A stretch of 9,375 bases of DNA from assembly GCA_030626465.1 (NCBI GenBank), contig DAOUOU010000102.1:1-9375 (forward strand), written 5' to 3'. The notes beneath the pieces were generated by a model that worked only from the letters and a program-made list of their open reading frames with translations, was not told where the DNA came from and made no database searches. Both the position numbers and the translations under genes were made by a program. The stretch comes from Bacteroidales bacterium (GTDB taxonomy: Bacteria; Bacteroidota; Bacteroidia; Bacteroidales; UBA10428). Positions 7,429 to 9,375 of the stretch are shown piece after piece (position 1 is the stretch's first letter; each line of letters starts with the position of its first letter).

Positions 7429-7557
7429 AGAAAGTACATTATGTTTTTCACTTATTCTGACAATCTAATTTCATAATTAATCCCATATTACTATTTTTAC
7501 AGTCCCTTATTCACAGATTGTTTTTAGTAAAGGATTCGCATAGATTGAACGTTGCAA

Positions 7558-8241
7558 ATGAAAACAATAACCTTAACTTTTCTCCTTTTATTGAATTTCA
7601 CGCTCTATGGACAGGTATTGTTGGGGGATCTTAATTTTGAAAAGATTCCTTATAAAAAAGTACGAAAGTATATTCATCACCAGATAGAGAATGAAATCCT
7701 GACCATTTATGATTTACATCCTACGCTGGAAAGTGAAATAGTACCTGTTGAGTTTTCGAGTCAGGAAATAAGCTATGTGATTAAAAAAGATCTTAATACT
7801 GTCTGGGAAAGTTATATAAAAACCAGTCCTACAGAAGCGTGGGATGGGAAAAGAGTTAGCTTTGGAATTCTCTTTTCAAAACCTTCAGAAAGTGTTATCT
7901 ACTGCGGAGATGAATGTGAAGAAATTGATACGGGTCAGGTGATATATCTTAATCTTAGAATTCTGAGAGGCATCTACAATCTTGCCCTGGCTTTTGAGGT
8001 GATAAATGTGGATACCGAAAATAAAATCATTGAATTCAGTTACATTGAAGGAAATAAGTCAGAAGGCAAACAGCGCTTACAGTTTCAGCAAAAAACAGAT
8101 GGTAAGACCGAGATAATACATACCAGTTATTTTAAAAGCGATTCAAAACTTCGCGACAAATTTGTATATCCCTTCTTTCATAAGCGGGCCACCAATGAAT
8201 TTCACAGGAATATGAGGAGGATTATTAAGAAGGAGGGATGA
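7558..8241 (+). CDS. Exported protein of unknown function, possible SRPBCC-like fold
   Basis: The product has 227 residues and matches no family I recognise with confidence. Residues 1-19 form a signal peptide ('MKTITLTFLLLLNFTLYGQ'). An amphipathic charged segment (28-60) leads to 'ISYVIKKDLNTVWESYIKTS' (71-90). The remainder alternates strands with a closing helix: 'FGILFSKPSE', 'GQVIYLNLRI', 'ALAFEVINV', 'IIEFSYIEG', 'GKQRLQFQQ', 'KTEIIHTSYF', then 'NEFHRNMRRIIKK' at the C-terminus. The layout 'VW..Y', then beta-strands, then a long terminal helix resembles START/SRPBCC lipid-binding folds or DUF1990-type proteins; this is an inference from pattern only. C116 and C120 (C-G-D-E-C) could form a disulfide or bind a metal in the periplasm. 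The ATG at 7558 is preferred over the in-frame TTG at 7552. Its stop overlaps the first base of the octamer repeat that follows. Confidence 0.75.
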   Translation: MKTITLTFLLLLNFTLYGQVLLGDLNFEKIPYKKVRKYIHHQIENEILTIYDLHPTLESEIVPVEFSSQEISYVIKKDLNTVWESYIKTSPTEAWDGKRVSFGILFSKPSESVIYCGDECEEIDTGQVIYLNLRILRGIYNLALAFEVINVDTENKIIEFSYIEGNKSEGKQRLQFQQKTDGKTEIIHTSYFKSDSKLRDKFVYPFFHKRATNEFHRNMRRIIKKEG

Positions 8242-8372
8242 TATAATTGTTTAATTGTTAAATCGTGTAACTGTTGAATTAGCTTCGCTGAGCTCGCTCC
8301 GCTGGGTTGTGTAACTGTGTAATTATTTAGTTGATGAACTGATTAACTGGTGAATTGATTAAATGAAGAAAT
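8241..8372 (+). repeat. Degenerate octanucleotide repeat (left block) with a GC-rich insert
   Basis: The sequence keeps a strict 8-base period: ATATAATT, GTTTAATT, GTTAAATC, GTGTAACT, GTTGAATT (8241-8280). It resumes after an interruption with GTGTAACT, GTGTAATT, ATTTAGTT, GATGAACT, GATTAACT, GGTGAATT, GATTAAAT, GAAGAAAT (8309-8372). The rough consensus is G-A/T-K-D-A-A-Y-T. The interruption at 8281-8308 is GC-rich, with AGCTTCGCTG followed by AGCTCGCTCC, and shifts the register by four bases. Units vary while the period is kept. This block opens the 351-base gap 8242-8592, which holds no gene. Confidence 0.75.
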
Positions 8373-8432
8373 CTATTTTAGCTAAACCATAAAAGCATAC
8401 AGATTTAAGCATGCAACATATCTTTTCATTAA

Positions 8433-8472
8433 CTTCATTTCATCAGTTCATCAATTAATCGATTAATCAATT
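8433..8472 (-). repeat. Octanucleotide repeat, inverted right block
   Basis: CTTCATTT, CATCAGTT, CATCAATT, AATCGATT and AATCAATT form five period-8 units that are the reverse complement of the left block. Perfect pairings include TTGATGAACTGAT (8331-8343) with 8442-8454, GAATTGATTAA (8352-8362) with 8463-8473, and AAATGAAG (8361-8368) with 8433-8440. The two blocks could fold back around about 60 bases of unrelated sequence (8373-8432). From here to 8541 the gap shows nothing recognisable. Confidence 0.7.
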
Positions 8473-8541
8473 CTTTCTTCTTTCACCCTTAATACTCCCA
8501 TTTTACACCTTTTGGGTCTGGTATTTCATTCTATTCTGTCT

Positions 8542-8549
8542 TATATTTG
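8542..8549 (+). promoter_or_regulatory. Candidate -7 element (TATATTTG) for the outer-membrane barrel gene
   Basis: TATATTTG is a perfect match to the Bacteroidota -7 consensus TAnnTTTG and would place the transcript start near 8556, about 37 bases before the ATG at 8593. The nearest TTTG upstream (8511-8514) is 27 bases away, longer than the usual -33 spacing, so only one half of the promoter is supported. Confidence 0.45.
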
Positions 8550-8592
8550 TTTACAGATAGTTTAAATTAGTATCAATTCTAATCCTTACCTC

Positions 8593-9201
8593 ATGAAAAT
8601 AATCAGATTCCTTCTCATCATTAGCATCCTGTTGCCATTTTTTCAAGGCATGAACGCGCAGGATTCAATACAGGTAATGCAACCTGAGCCTGCACAAACA
8701 CCGGAACCTGCAACAGCACCGGTACCAGTACCTAAAAAAGAAAAAGCTCCCATAAAAGACAAGATCTATTTTGGTGGAAATATCGGTTTGTCTTTTGGGA
8801 ATTACACTATGATTGGTATAAGGCCATTTATTGGTTACAAGATCAGGCCAAAACTCTCAATCGGATTAAAATTTTCCTATGAGTATATCAGTGATAAACG
8901 CTATTCATCGACCTATACTACTTCCAATTATGGAGGTAGCGTTTTTGCCCGCTATAGAATTGTTAATCCATTGTATGTACACGCAGAATATGCTCTGATG
9001 AATTACGAACTTTATAACAGTCTCGGAGAATCACAGCGGGAGTGGGTGCCTTTCCTTCTTTTGGGTGCTGGTTATAGTCAGAGCCTGGGAGGAAGAACCT
9101 GGCTTAATATACAAATTCTGTTTGATGTGCTTCAGAATAGCAATTCTCCTTATAACAATTGGGAACCATTTTACAGCGTTGGTGTGGGAGTTGGATTTTA
9201 A
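8593..9201 (+). CDS. Small outer-membrane beta-barrel protein with a proline-rich N-terminal linker
   Basis: The product has 202 residues. Residues 1-22 form a signal peptide ('...FFQGMNA', cleaved near Q23). Residues 30-54 are a Pro/Ala/Glu/Lys linker with repeated 'PEPA' and 'PVPVP' units. From 57 onward, alternating aromatic and small residues form about eight strands: 'KIYFGGNIGLSFG', 'MIGIRPFIGYKI', 'LSIGLKFSYEYIS', 'NYGGSVFARYRI', 'LYVHAEYALMNYEL', 'WVPFLLLGAGYSQSL', 'TWLNIQILFDVL' and 'FYSVGVGVGF'. The terminal Phe is the usual barrel-insertion signal. This is the layout of small OmpA/OmpX-like or 'porin family' barrels in Bacteroidota. The linker sits on the periplasmic side and might contact the cell wall, but carries no recognised peptidoglycan-binding domain. 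The function is not known. The 174 bases after the stop (9202-9375) hold no recognisable gene or terminator. Confidence 0.85.
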   Translation: MKIIRFLLIISILLPFFQGMNAQDSIQVMQPEPAQTPEPATAPVPVPKKEKAPIKDKIYFGGNIGLSFGNYTMIGIRPFIGYKIRPKLSIGLKFSYEYISDKRYSSTYTTSNYGGSVFARYRIVNPLYVHAEYALMNYELYNSLGESQREWVPFLLLGAGYSQSLGGRTWLNIQILFDVLQNSNSPYNNWEPFYSVGVGVGF

Positions 9202-9375
9202 TCTGCGGGTCAAAATTTATAATGTTTTAGCGTTCATTGGTGAAAGGCTAATTTTAAGACAGGTTTTATATTGTTTGTGATAGCTTTCTTATCTGATAGA
9301 TTTAAATCGTAAATAATTGACTGACAAGAGAAGTGGGTTTCGGAATCTTGAATTGAAATCCAGAGCCACCCCCTC

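Noticed and set aside
9202..9375. Short minus-strand frames entering from the right edge
   Set aside because: Three frames are open for 23 to 46 codons, but none resembles a known C-terminus, so no partial gene is called.

Overview
The window looks like chromosomal DNA of a free-living member of the Bacteroidota, probably class Bacteroidia. It is AT-rich. The ATGs lack Shine-Dalgarno sequences. Several exported proteins have signal peptides ending near '-AQ'. A giant secreted protein ends in a type IX secretion (T9SS) type A sorting domain, and a FadL/OmpP1-type outer-membrane protein is present. The assignment rests on these traits only; there is no rRNA or marker gene to place it further.

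Left edge (1-285): two pieces of one aromatic amino acid ammonia-lyase gene (histidine/tyrosine ammonia-lyase family) lie tail to tail on opposite strands. The plus strand reads the segment around 'REGLALINGTSVMTG'. The minus strand reads the N-terminus up to 'YGINT', where it should continue into 'GFG'. The junction is at about 117-120. The simplest reading is an internal inversion of roughly 150 codons, or an inverted chimera made during amplification or assembly. This is the most striking feature of the window.

Centre and right: six intact genes follow, all on the plus strand and separated by gaps of 210-350 bases, so each is probably transcribed alone. They are a small exported SnoaL/DUF4440-like protein (513-992), an MnmA-type tRNA 2-thiouridylase with a C-x-x-C active-site variant (1243-2292), a FadL/OmpP1-family outer-membrane protein (2555-4006), a 1034-residue T9SS cargo with lamin-tail, CHB_HEX_C-like, CotH-kinase, InlB-like and sorting domains (4219-7323), an exported protein of unknown function with a possible SRPBCC-like fold (7558-8241), and a small outer-membrane beta-barrel with a proline-rich leader (8593-9201). 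Five of the six are predicted to be exported. Nothing suggests a shared pathway; MnmA is an unrelated housekeeping enzyme.

The gaps hold several repeats: a nested, roughly 148-bp palindromic element bounded by perfect 11-bp inverted ends (1001-1148), two degenerate copies of a 'CGTCATTGCGAG'-like dispersed repeat (7363-7428), and a degenerate period-8 repeat in two inverted blocks (8241-8372 and 8433-8472), the first interrupted by a short GC-rich insert. No tRNA, rRNA, CRISPR array, transposase or phage gene was seen. No convincing new defence or mobile system is present.
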